DNA from: an uncultured Collinsella sp.
GTDB lineage: Bacteria; Actinomycetota; Coriobacteriia; Coriobacteriales; Coriobacteriaceae
Reading direction: 5' to 3'
Assembly (NCBI GenBank): GCA_900757205.1
Contig: CAAENA010000033.1
Coordinates: 1 to 6,786 of the forward strand
DNA length: 6,786 nt
Of this stretch, positions 1 through 6,554 are shown piece by piece. Under the pieces are notes generated by a model. That model saw only the letters and a list, made by a program, of their open reading frames with translations, was not told where the DNA came from and searched no databases. A program made the position numbers and the translations under genes. Each line of letters starts with the position of its first letter. The stretch's first letter is position 1.

Positions 1-996
1 CGCGGCGCCGGGGATGCCGTGGGAGGTTTTGGCGGTTTTGGCTCCGTTTACGATGGCGGTTTGCAAAGCCCTTACGGCGAGCATGCCCAGCAGGTCTAGG
101 GGAACGGCGGCGCTTGCCTGGGCGCCCAGTTTGCCGCTGGCGAGGGTGTAGATGGTGTCGCCGTCGTTGGTGGTGTGCGTGGGACGGATGGCGTGTGCGT
201 AGGCGTCTGCGGCCATCTGAGAGACCTTGGTGGCTTGTGCCTTAGTGAGCTCCATGTTGGTGACGATGCAGCTGATGGTGGTGTTGGTGCGGTCGAGCGG
301 CATCTGCATGGATCCGGCGGCGGCAAAGGCTGCGAGTTCCATGTCGACGATCTGGCCGCTATCGGCTGCGGCGCGCATACCGGCGACCCACTCGCCGGTG
401 AAGGGGTCGACAACGTTGCCACAGGCATTGACTGAGACCACGGCGCCCACCTTGACGGGGCCGAGCGCCACGGCGGCGGCTCCAAGGCCGGCCTTCATGC
501 AGGTGGCAGGTCCCATGAGCTTACCTACGGTGGCGCCGGTGCCGGCGCCCACGTTGCCCTGCTCGAGCGAGGCAGGGGTGTGGTCCAGTGCCTCACGCAC
601 GGCAGCGATACCGGCCTCGATGTCGGGACGCACCGTGGGGTCGCCAAAGGCAAGGTCGAAGATGCAGCTGGAGCACACGATGGGCACCTGTGTGGGACCG
701 ACGGGCAGGCCGATGCCGCGGCTCTCGAGCTCGCGGGCCACGCCGCTTGCGGCCTCCAGACCAAAGGCCGATCCGCCCGAAAGGCAGACGGCGTGGACCT
801 TGTCGACGGTGTTCTCGGGACGCAGCAGGTCGGTCTCGCGCGAAGCGGGGGCGCCGCCGCGAACGTCGACACCGCCGGTGGCGCCCTCGGGCGCTACGAT
901 TACGGTGCAGCCGGTGCCGGCCTTCTCGTCGGTATAGTTGCCATAGCAAAAGCCATCGACATTGCAAACATCGATGGCTTCGAGCAGTGTGTCCAT
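1..996 (-). CDS. P1/DmpA-family self-processing peptidase (S58), 3' end outside window
   Basis: The 332 visible codons run open to the left edge, so the C-terminus is missing. The protein belongs to the P1/DmpA (MEROPS S58) N-terminal-nucleophile family, whose members cut themselves into two chains and then act as aminopeptidases or amidases; the substrate here cannot be told. Family signatures seen: SGGSAFGL at residues 73-80, a glycine-rich GNVGAGTGATVGKL block at 147-160, and D-R-T-N-T-T-I around 235-241. By analogy with the relative ThnT, which cleaves between Asn and Thr, self-cleavage is predicted between N238 and T239, making T239 the nucleophile (inference). After it come TKAQATKV (251-258) and a RPTHTTNDGDT stretch (271-281), as expected for the beta chain. 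No signal peptide is seen, so it is probably cytoplasmic. The ATG at 996 has AGGAGA at 1001-1006 as ribosome site. It follows the maf terminator, so it is probably transcribed on its own, though I see no clear promoter. Confidence 0.88.
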   Translation of the reverse strand, partial: MDTLLEAIDVCNVDGFCYGNYTDEKAGTGCTVIVAPEGATGGVDVRGGAPASRETDLLRPENTVDKVHAVCLSGGSAFGLEAASGVARELESRGIGLPVGPTQVPIVCSSCIFDLAFGDPTVRPDIEAGIAAVREALDHTPASLEQGNVGAGTGATVGKLMGPATCMKAGLGAAAVALGPVKVGAVVSVNACGNVVDPFTGEWVAGMRAAADSGQIVDMELAAFAAAGSMQMPLDRTNTTISCIVTNMELTKAQATKVSQMAADAYAHAIRPTHTTNDGDTIYTLASGKLGAQASAAVPLDLLGMLAVRALQTAIVNGAKTAKTSHGIPGAA

Positions 997-1056
997 GTTT
1001 TCTCCTATCGGTTTTCCGCCGCGCCATGTGCCCGGTCGGGATCCGTACGGTACGCC

Positions 1057-1088
1057 AAAATTGTAGGCGCTGGGGGATACCCAGCGCC
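1057..1088 (-). terminator. Rho-independent terminator after maf
   Basis: A perfect 9-base-pair stem (GGCGCTGGG at 1066-1074 with CCCAGCGCC at 1080-1088) has a 5-base loop. Read on the minus strand it is followed by TACAATTTT, an imperfect T-tract. It begins 8 bases after the maf stop codon and separates the pfpI-maf unit from the S58 peptidase gene. The interrupted T-run means termination may be incomplete. Confidence 0.75.
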
Positions 1089-1096
1089 AGATGAAA

Positions 1097-1678
1097 TTAC
1101 GAGAGTTTTTGAAACGCGCGTGCGACGCGAGCGATGGGCAAGCCCACCACGTTGTAGAAGTCACCCGAAATATCGTGCACAAGCATGCGGCCGCCTGTGC
1201 CTTGGATGCCGTAGGCCCCGGCCTTGTCCATGGGTTCGCCGGAGGCAACATAGCGCTCGATCTGCTCTTCGGTAAGCTCATAGAACGTCACGTCGGTCAC
1301 ATCGACAAACGACAGGCTCTCGGCGGCATGCGGAGCTGTAGCGTCGCCGGCTTTAACGATGCAGACGCCGGTTGCGACCTGGTGCGTGCGGCCCGAAAGC
1401 TCGCGGAGCATGGTGCGTGCCTCGTCCCTGTCTGCCGGCTTGCCCAAAATTTGGCCGTCAAAGGTGACAATAGTATCGGCCGCGACGGTCAGTTCGTTGG
1501 GCTCGGCATGCTCGGCGGCAACGGCGGCGGCTTTGGCACGCGCCAAGCGCTCGACGAGTGTAAGCGGAGCTTCGCCATCAAAAGGCGTTTCGTCGATATC
1601 TGCGGGAATCACGCGAATGTCATAGCCCGCCTCGCGCATCAACTCGATGCGGCGCGGTGATTGCGAAGCCAAAATCAT
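1097..1678 (-). CDS. maf: Maf/YhdE-family nucleoside triphosphate pyrophosphatase
   Basis: This 193-residue protein is full length for the Maf family. These cytoplasmic enzymes hydrolyse dTTP, UTP and modified pyrimidine nucleotides to the monophosphate plus pyrophosphate, and are linked to clearing non-canonical nucleotides and to septum control. Motifs seen: SQSPRR at residues 5-10 (phosphate binding), AADTI at 66-70 with D68 as the likely catalytic base, GKPAD at 79-83, GRTHQVATGV at 96-105, and DKAGAYGIQG at 151-160. The Gln in the last motif fits the YhdE (dTTP/UTP) subgroup better than the YceF subgroup; that is inference from family knowledge. The ATG at 1678 starts the family-typical MILASQSPRR end and overlaps the pfpI stop as ATGA, indicating translational coupling. 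A strong hairpin follows the stop. One antisense reading frame covers it but looks like a shadow. Confidence 0.95.
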   Translation of the reverse strand: MILASQSPRRIELMREAGYDIRVIPADIDETPFDGEAPLTLVERLARAKAAAVAAEHAEPNELTVAADTIVTFDGQILGKPADRDEARTMLRELSGRTHQVATGVCIVKAGDATAPHAAESLSFVDVTDVTFYELTEEQIERYVASGEPMDKAGAYGIQGTGGRMLVHDISGDFYNVVGLPIARVARAFQKLS

Positions 1679-2217
1679 AGCTGAATGCCCTCGGCGACCT
1701 TCTCGACGGCCTTGTCACCGGCGAGCGTGCGCAGCAGCTCAAGCGCAAAGGGGAGCGACTGGGCCATGCCGCTGGCGGTGATGATGTTGCCGTCTTGCGT
1801 AACCTTCTCGCCGGTATAGGCACCTTCGGGGAAGCTTTTCTCAAAGCCAGGGAAGCACGTGGCGTGGCGCCCCTCGAGTAGGTCGAGCTCGCCCAGGATA
1901 AACGGGGCGGCGCAGATGGCGGCAACGTGCTTGGTCGCGGCGAACTCGCAGACCACGTCGCAGACGCGCTGATCGGCACGCAGGTTGGTGGCACCGGGCA
2001 AGCCGCCGGGCAGCACGACGCAGTCGTACTCGTCAAAGTTGATCTCATCAAAGAGCGCATCGCAGGTCACGGGGATCTGCAGCGAGCTTACGACCTCACG
2101 TGTGGGCATAATCGAGACGAGCGTGGCACGCACACCGCCGCGACGCATGACATCGACCATGGTCAAGCATTCAATAGTTTCAAAGCCATCGGCGGCGAGA
2201 ACGGCAACGCTGGGCAT
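1675..2217 (-). CDS. DJ-1/YajL/PfpI-family protein (cysteine-based deglycase or chaperone-like)
   Basis: The 180-residue protein aligns along its whole length with human DJ-1 and E. coli YajL. Seen: ADGFETIE at 9-16, where E16 matches DJ-1 E18; VDVMRRGG at 21-28; VVLPGG at 67-72; and AAICAAP at 99-105, where C102 matches the reactive Cys106 of DJ-1. TCFP at 120-123 replaces the DJ-1 histidine region and is typical of the bacterial YajL/ThiJ branch. Family members are credited with protection against oxidative and glyoxal damage; the exact activity is debated and cannot be read from sequence. The start at 2217 is chosen because AAAGGAAC at 2222-2229 is well placed. An in-frame ATG at 2232 and further upstream codons lack a ribosome site and the family homology. 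It overlaps maf by 4 bases (ATGA), so the two are surely cotranscribed. A candidate promoter lies at 2254-2282. Confidence 0.92.
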   Translation of the reverse strand: MPSVAVLAADGFETIECLTMVDVMRRGGVRATLVSIMPTREVVSSLQIPVTCDALFDEINFDEYDCVVLPGGLPGATNLRADQRVCDVVCEFAATKHVAAICAAPFILGELDLLEGRHATCFPGFEKSFPEGAYTGEKVTQDGNIITASGMAQSLPFALELLRTLAGDKAVEKVAEGIQL

Positions 2218-2253
2218 GAGGGTTCCTTTCATAGGCGGCATACAATTAGCCGT

Positions 2254-2282
2254 CTTATACCCCGAAGACCTCCGCTTGCCAC
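2254..2282 (-). promoter_or_regulatory. Candidate sigma-70-type promoter for pfpI-maf
   Basis: On the minus strand, GTGGCA (2277-2282, 4 of 6 to TTGACA) and TATAAG (2254-2259, 5 of 6 to TATAAT) are separated by exactly 17 bases. Initiation would fall near 2247, about 30 bases before the chosen pfpI start. This would let pfpI-maf be expressed apart from the methyltransferase gene upstream. The match is by eye only. Confidence 0.4.
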
Positions 2283-2293
2283 GCTCGATTTCC

Positions 2294-2317
2294 CAATGAT
2301 TTTTCTGAGCAATGATT
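2294..2317. repeat. Short direct repeat CAATGATT x2
   Basis: CAATGATT occurs at 2294-2301 and 2310-2317, a 16-base period, just beyond the methyltransferase stop codon. It is a direct repeat, not a hairpin, so it does not form a terminator. It could be a paired protein site or chance. Confidence 0.35.
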
Positions 2318-2323
2318 GAGTGA

Positions 2324-3637
2324 CTAGTTGCGCCTAAGGTGGACGACGGTCTCGCAGTGGAAGGTTTGCGGGAACAGGTCGACCGGCGTGATCTTGACGG
2401 GGGAGAAGGTGCCTTCTTCGACAAAGCGTTTGAGATCGCGCGCCAGGGTGGCCGGGTCGCAGCTCACGTAGGCGACATCGCGAGCACTCGTGCTGGCGAT
2501 AAGGTCGATCGCCTCGGGGGCGAGGCCTGCGCGCGGCGGGTCGACCACCAAGACGTCGGCATCCTGGTCGGGGAACTCGCGCACCGCGTCTCCGCCAATG
2601 ACGTCGACGTTATCAAGCTTGTTGATCTCCAGGTTACGGCGCAGGTCGCGCACGGCCGGGCCGTAGGCCTCGACGGCGGCGACAAAGTCGCAGCGGCGGG
2701 CGAGCGGCAGGGTAAAGGTTCCGGCGCCGCAGTACAGGTCCACGGCAAGCTCGTCTTCTTGCGGGTCGAGCGCTTCCATGACAAGCTCGATCAAAATCTC
2801 GGCACCCTTGGTGTTGACCTGGAAAAAAGACGGGGCAGACAAGCGCATCTGACCCTCGGCGATATTCTCGGTCCATGAGCCCTCTCCGGCGAGCATTTCG
2901 ACCTTGGAGACACGGCGGGCCTTCTTTTCGCCCTTGCTCATCACGCGCACGATGCTCGTGGGATGAGCGGCGTCCGCCAGCACGCGGGAGACCTGCGAGC
3001 GCGGAAAAGAGCCTGTAGGCGTCCAGAGTGCGACCTCGAGTGCCTTGGTACGGCGCGATGCACGAATGCCCACGCGTTCGAGTCCCAAGTCATGGCTGCC
3101 GCTTAGATAGTTGAGTGCGCCGACGACCGATTTGAGCGCCTTCGGGAAGCGCTTATCGAACAGCGGGCACGCATCGACGGTCACGATTTTGCTGGGGTCG
3201 ACACCGTGCATGCCAAGGCGCACGCGACCGTTGACGACGGTCGGTTCGAGCTCGATTTTATTGCGGTAGCCCCAGTCGTCCTTGGTGTGGCAGATGGGCT
3301 GTACCAACTCATCGACCTGCTCAGGAGCGAACTTGCCGATGCGCTCGAGCGTGGAGCGCAGGTTTTGCTCCTTGGCGGCGAGCTGTGCCGTGCGTGAGAG
3401 ATTGCCCCACGAACAACCGCCGCAGATGCCAACGAAGGGACAGGGGGGCTGAATGCGATCGGGGCTCGGCTCCAGAATCTCGGTCGTGCGGGCGCGCATG
3501 AACGACTTGCCGTCCTGTACGACCTCGGCCTCGACGGTGTCGCCTGCCACGGCGCCCTGCACAAAGACGGCCTTGCCGTTGTCGGCGTGCGCCAGCCCGT
3601 CGGCGCCGTAGGTCATCGATTCTATAGTGAGCTTCAT
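2324..3637 (-). CDS. rlmD: 23S rRNA (uracil-5-)-methyltransferase, RlmD/RumA type
   Basis: The 437-residue protein is a class I SAM-dependent RNA methyltransferase of the TrmA/RumA family that puts a methyl group on C5 of a uridine, most likely in 23S rRNA. Order of parts: N-terminal TRAM RNA-binding domain (about 1-55, including GADGLAHADNGKAVFV); iron-sulfur cysteines C66, C72, C75 (C-x5-C-x2-C) and C157; FFQVN at 271-275; SAM loop DLYCGAGTFTL at 300-310; VDPPRAGL at 365-372; catalytic SCDP at 392-395 with nucleophile C393; and FHCET near the C-terminus with E429 as likely base. All expected catalytic and cluster residues are present. Gram-positive homologues may modify U747, U1939 or both, so the target position is uncertain and rlmD is a family-level name. 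The ATG at 3637 has CAGGCAGGG just upstream and begins the TRAM domain; in-frame ATGs at 3652 and 3673 lack a site. It lies downstream of the ppk1 terminator. Confidence 0.93.
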   Translation of the reverse strand: MKLTIESMTYGADGLAHADNGKAVFVQGAVAGDTVEAEVVQDGKSFMRARTTEILEPSPDRIQPPCPFVGICGGCSWGNLSRTAQLAAKEQNLRSTLERIGKFAPEQVDELVQPICHTKDDWGYRNKIELEPTVVNGRVRLGMHGVDPSKIVTVDACPLFDKRFPKALKSVVGALNYLSGSHDLGLERVGIRASRRTKALEVALWTPTGSFPRSQVSRVLADAAHPTSIVRVMSKGEKKARRVSKVEMLAGEGSWTENIAEGQMRLSAPSFFQVNTKGAEILIELVMEALDPQEDELAVDLYCGAGTFTLPLARRCDFVAAVEAYGPAVRDLRRNLEINKLDNVDVIGGDAVREFPDQDADVLVVDPPRAGLAPEAIDLIASTSARDVAYVSCDPATLARDLKRFVEEGTFSPVKITPVDLFPQTFHCETVVHLRRN

Positions 3638-3683
3638 ATCCCTGCCTGTCATTCGTGTTGTTGCTCGCACCATGGTAGCAGGG

Positions 3684-3727
3684 AAAAGCGCCCCGCATCC
3701 GAGGCTTTCCTCAAATGCGGGGCGCTT
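3684..3727 (-). terminator. Strong branched Rho-independent terminator of ppk1
   Basis: A perfect 13-base-pair stem pairs 3686-3698 (AAGCGCCCCGCAT) with 3715-3727 (ATGCGGGGCGCTT). Inside it, GAGG (3701-3704) pairs with CCTC (3709-3712) around a CTTT loop, with CC/AA mismatches between the two helices. On the minus strand the stem runs into TTTTCCC. It starts 23 bases after the ppk1 stop and ends before the methyltransferase start at 3637, so it insulates the two genes. Confidence 0.88.
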
Positions 3728-3748
3728 CTACAAACTGCTTCTACAAAC
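3724..3748. repeat. 12-base tandem direct repeat GCTTCTACAAAC
   Basis: Two perfect copies of GCTTCTACAAAC lie at 3724-3735 and 3737-3748, one base apart (period 13). They fill the gap between the ppk1 stop (3751-3753) and the terminator stem, and the left copy shares its first four bases with that stem. This looks like a small local duplication; a function is not evident. Confidence 0.8.
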
Positions 3749-3750
3749 GA

Positions 3751-6153
3751 CTATTTCGTCTTGCCGGTAATGAGCGTCTTAAGACCCAGGCCGATCAGGC
3801 CCAGGCCCATGCGCACACGACCGGGGCGATGGCGCTCGATGGCCTTGGTCTTGCCGGCGGGCTTCTTGCGACGGGCACTCGTCTCGGGTGCGGGCTTGGT
3901 GACCTGCGGCTCGGGCTGAGGTGCAGGTGCGGGCTCGGGCTCAATGACGGTCGCCTGGACCTTCTGAACCTCGGGTGTGGCCGGCTGCGGCTTAGGAGCA
4001 GGGGCGGGCTTTGCCTCAATGACGGGCTCGGGCGCGGCCTCGGCGTTGCGGTAGGCACGCTCCAGCAGGGCTTCCTGCGAGTTGAAGGGTTTCTCACCCT
4101 CTGCGCGCTCCACGGGGACCCAGGTGCCGTCGCTCGTGAGGCTGCGGGCCTTCACGTTGTCGCGCAGCTGCATGCTCATGTACTCGTGCACCAGGGCGCG
4201 GCAGGTGGGGTCGAGCACGGGGAAGGCGATCTCCACGCGGTGCTCGGTGTTGCGTGTCATCATGTCGGCCGAGCTCAGATAGATCATGTCCGAGTCCACG
4301 CCAAAGGCGTAAACGCGCGCATGCTCCAAAAAGCGTCCGACGATAGAACGGACATGCACGTTCTCGGTCTTGCCAGGAACGCCCGGCTTGAGGCACGAGA
4401 TGCCGCGGATGATCATGTCCACGCGGACTCCTGCGCACGATGCCTCGGCGATCTTGTCGATGACCTCGCGGTCGGTGAGCGAGTTGAGTTTAAAGAACAC
4501 GCGGGCGGGCTCGCCGGCGAGGGCGCGCTGGATCTCGCGGTCAAGCCCGCGCATGATGAGCGGTTTCAGTCCGACGGGCGCCACACCCAGGAAGCGGTAA
4601 TCGCCGCGCAGGTTGCCCAGCGACAGGTTGCGGAAGAACAGGTTGGCGTCCTCGCCGATGCCGGGGTGAGCGGTCATGAGCATAAAGTCGCTGTAGAGTT
4701 TGGCCGTCTTCTCGTTAAAGTTGCCGGTGCCCAGCAGCGTCAAGCGCGTTAGCGCCATGCCCTCGCGATAGGTGAGCTGGCAGATCTTGGAGTGGCACTT
4801 AAAGCCCTCGGAGCCGTAGATGACGGTGCAGCCGGCCTCTTCCAGGCGCTCGGCCCACTCGATGTTGTTCTGCTCGTCAAAGCGCGCGCGGAGCTCCATG
4901 AGCACCGTGACCTCTTTGCCGTTCTCGGCGGCATCGATCAGCGACTCGCACAGGCGGCTCTGCTTGGCCACGCGGTAGAGCGTGATGCGCAGCGAGATGC
5001 ACTCGGGGTCGTAGGCGGCCTCGTGCACCAGGTCCAAGAACGGATTCATGGCCTCGTAAGGGTAAAAGAGCAGCTTGTCGTGCTGCAGCACCTGCTCGCG
5101 GATGGAACGGGACATGTCGATGGTGGGGTTGGGCTGCGGCTTAAACGGCGTAAAGAGCAGCTCGTTGCGCAGGTGCTCGGGAATCTTGCCCTCAATGCCA
5201 AAGACGTAGCCTAGGTCGAGCGGGATATCGCAGGTAAAGACCGAGCGGCGAGAAAGCTCGAGCGCCTTGCGGATGGTCTTGAGCGTCGCCTTCTCGAGCG
5301 ACCCCGAGACCGCGAGCACTACCGGCTGCAGACGCAGGCGCTTCTTGAGGATGCGCTTCATGTGCTGGCGGTAGTCCTCTTCCTCCTCGACGCCCTCGCC
5401 GTCCGGATCGATGTCGGCGTTGCGGGTGACGCGGATGAGCGCGCGGTCGAGCGGCTTATAGGAGCCAAAGCAGCTGTCCAGGCAGGCGAGGATGACGTCC
5501 TCGAGCAGAATGTAGGAGTAGGTGCCGGCGGGCGAGGGGATCTCGACCACGCGGTTCATCGAGGCGGGAATCTCGATTAGGCCCAGCAGACTTTCCTCGT
5601 CGGTGACGCCGTCCAGGCCACAGGCCAGGTAGAGTGCGCCGTTGCGCAGGTTGGGGAAGGGGTGGCGCGGGTCAATCACCAGCGGTGAGATGACCGGCGA
5701 CACGTAGGCCTGGAAGTAGCGGGTTACAAAGGTGCGCTCCTCGGGCGTAAGCGAATCGACACGCGCGCGGTGAACGCCCAGGGCGTCGAGCTTGCCCTCG
5801 ATGCTCTTAAAGATGGACTCCCATCGGGTAAGGAGCCCGGGCATTTCGGCCATGACGGCATCGACCTGTTCGGAGGCGGTCATATTGCTCTTGTTGTCGA
5901 CAGGCTGTTTTTTGAGCTCTGCCAGATCGGACAGGCCGCCCACGCGCACCATGAGAAACTCGTCGAGGTTGGACTCGAAAATCGACACGAACTTTAGACG
6001 CTCGAACAGCGGAACGGTCTCGTCGAAGGCTTCGTCAAGCACACGGTTGTCAAAGCGTAGCCAGCTGAGCTCTCGGTTCTGCGTGTACGAGAAGTCGCGC
6101 GGCGGTTTGCGCAGCTTTGCGGCGGCTTGCTTTTTTTCGATTTTGCTCGGCAT
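3751..6153 (-). CDS. ppk1: Polyphosphate kinase 1 with long Pro/Ala-rich C-terminal extension
   Basis: PPK1 moves the terminal phosphate of ATP onto inorganic polyphosphate, reversibly, through a phosphohistidine. The 800-residue protein contains the full core: N domain (about 20-125, QNRELSWLRFDNRVLDEA), middle head domain, and two phospholipase-D-like C domains. Key residues keep the exact E. coli spacing (375/405/435/592): R394 in TLYR, R424 in ELRARFDE, H454 in FKCHSK (the phosphorylated histidine) and H611 in RFLEHAR. GTGNFNEKTAKLYSD follows at 475-489. The core ends near residue 690, like the 688-residue E. coli enzyme. Residues 695-800 are extra: Pro/Ala/Glu/Lys-rich, with repeats VIEAKPAPAPKPQP (711-724) and VIEPEPAPAPQPEP (736-749), then a basic stretch and a Gly/Leu segment ending ITGKTK. 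The start at 6153 (MPSKIEKK) is preferred; ATG at 6159 and GTG at 6198 are alternatives, none with a strong ribosome site. A hairpin lies just upstream; a strong terminator follows. Confidence 0.96.
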   Translation of the reverse strand: MPSKIEKKQAAAKLRKPPRDFSYTQNRELSWLRFDNRVLDEAFDETVPLFERLKFVSIFESNLDEFLMVRVGGLSDLAELKKQPVDNKSNMTASEQVDAVMAEMPGLLTRWESIFKSIEGKLDALGVHRARVDSLTPEERTFVTRYFQAYVSPVISPLVIDPRHPFPNLRNGALYLACGLDGVTDEESLLGLIEIPASMNRVVEIPSPAGTYSYILLEDVILACLDSCFGSYKPLDRALIRVTRNADIDPDGEGVEEEEDYRQHMKRILKKRLRLQPVVLAVSGSLEKATLKTIRKALELSRRSVFTCDIPLDLGYVFGIEGKIPEHLRNELLFTPFKPQPNPTIDMSRSIREQVLQHDKLLFYPYEAMNPFLDLVHEAAYDPECISLRITLYRVAKQSRLCESLIDAAENGKEVTVLMELRARFDEQNNIEWAERLEEAGCTVIYGSEGFKCHSKICQLTYREGMALTRLTLLGTGNFNEKTAKLYSDFMLMTAHPGIGEDANLFFRNLSLGNLRGDYRFLGVAPVGLKPLIMRGLDREIQRALAGEPARVFFKLNSLTDREVIDKIAEASCAGVRVDMIIRGISCLKPGVPGKTENVHVRSIVGRFLEHARVYAFGVDSDMIYLSSADMMTRNTEHRVEIAFPVLDPTCRALVHEYMSMQLRDNVKARSLTSDGTWVPVERAEGEKPFNSQEALLERAYRNAEAAPEPVIEAKPAPAPKPQPATPEVQKVQATVIEPEPAPAPQPEPQVTKPAPETSARRKKPAGKTKAIERHRPGRVRMGLGLIGLGLKTLITGKTK

Positions 6154-6170
6154 ATGCATCTGTCCGTTCA

Positions 6171-6185
6171 GTCCCCGCAGGGGAC
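6171..6185 (-). promoter_or_regulatory. GC-rich hairpin in ppk1 5' leader
   Basis: GTCCCC (6171-6176) and GGGGAC (6180-6185) form a perfect 6-base-pair stem with a 3-base loop, ending 17 bases before the preferred ppk1 ATG. On the transcript the 3' arm carries GGGGA, the only purine-rich run that could serve as a ribosome site for ATG 6159. The stem could therefore mask or position initiation. This role is inference. Confidence 0.45.
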
Positions 6186-6417
6186 GGTTGCCTAACACTA
6201 TTCACTATTGTCTCAATTTAGTCGACCTATGGCACGGACGTATCGCGTGAACGGTATCTTTACCTACTTCTTACGCTGACAAACCATAGAGCTGACGCCC
6301 GTCGCGTTGTGAAAAACGGTCTATATCCTCACTCAACTGGTGAGTATGTGTGAATAAGAATGATAGGTAGCTGAATATCATCGAATACAGACAGAAACGC
6401 GAACAAGCGTCATTTAT

Positions 6418-6440
6418 ATACATAAAACCGTTTTAGATAT
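6418..6440. promoter_or_regulatory. 23-base AT-rich dyad, candidate operator
   Basis: ATACATAAAAC (6418-6428) and GTTTTAGATAT (6430-6440) are inverted repeats matching at 9 of 11 positions around a single central C; the inner 6 bases of each arm match perfectly. The size and symmetry fit a dimeric helix-turn-helix regulator. The regulator and the gene controlled are unknown. Confidence 0.45.
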
Positions 6441-6469
6441 GCAATTCCTAATCGAAAGATTGGAGTTGT
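6441..6469. other. Hairpin with GAAA tetraloop
   Basis: On the plus strand 6441-6453 pairs with 6458-6469 in a 12-pair stem (two G-U or U-G pairs, one bulged T at 6449) closed by the GNRA-type loop GAAA (6454-6457). It abuts the dyad at 6418-6440. No T-tract follows immediately, so it is a poor terminator. It could be an RNA element if the strand is transcribed, or part of a repeat. Confidence 0.45.
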
Positions 6470-6484
6470 AATTGCGAATGATTT

Positions 6485-6513
6485 TTGAGAAAAAAGAGCG
6501 TTTACCTTAGAAA
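6485..6513 (+). promoter_or_regulatory. Candidate promoter toward arcA
   Basis: TTGAGA (6485-6490, 5 of 6 to the -35 consensus) and TAGAAA (6508-6513, 4 of 6 to the -10) are 17 bases apart. Initiation near 6520 would give arcA a leader of about 190 bases. A lone TATAAC at 6624-6629 could instead give an 80-base leader but lacks a good -35 box. Either is a reading by eye. Confidence 0.35.
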
Positions 6514-6554
6514 AGTTACTTTAGAACGCCGAAGTACATCATGGGGGAATCACA

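Noticed and set aside
227..937. 236-residue plus-strand frame opposite the S58 peptidase
   Set aside because: The minus-strand frame carries clear S58 motifs throughout; the plus-strand product is Ala/Pro/Ser-rich with no motif, so it is a shadow.
2218..2424. N-terminal extension of the DJ-1-family frame upstream of 2217
   Set aside because: The extension runs through the intergenic gap into the methyltransferase gene, has no homology to DJ-1 proteins, and only the ATG at 2217 has a well-spaced ribosome site.
3715..4752. 345-residue open frame on the plus strand opposite the 3' part of ppk1
   Set aside because: It is antisense to a certain gene, starts inside the ppk1 terminator, has a low-complexity composition typical of high-GC shadow frames, and shows no recognisable family.
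6154..6198. GTG start at 6198 for ppk1
   Set aside because: No ribosome site precedes it, and the 15 extra residues are encoded by the GTCCCC/GGGGAC hairpin DNA. It is kept only as an alternative.
6254..6282. TTGTCA (minus strand 6277-6282) as a -35 box for ppk1
   Set aside because: The -35 match is 5 of 6, but no -10 sequence better than 3 of 6 lies at acceptable spacing.
6328..6344. CTCAC/GTGAG dyad
   Set aside because: Only five base pairs around a seven-base loop; expected often by chance.
6348..6386. Possible ArgR boxes around TGAATAAGAATGA and TGAATATCATCGAAT
   Set aside because: TGAAT half-sites are present, but the opposite ATTCA arm is missing in both, so the match is too weak to call.
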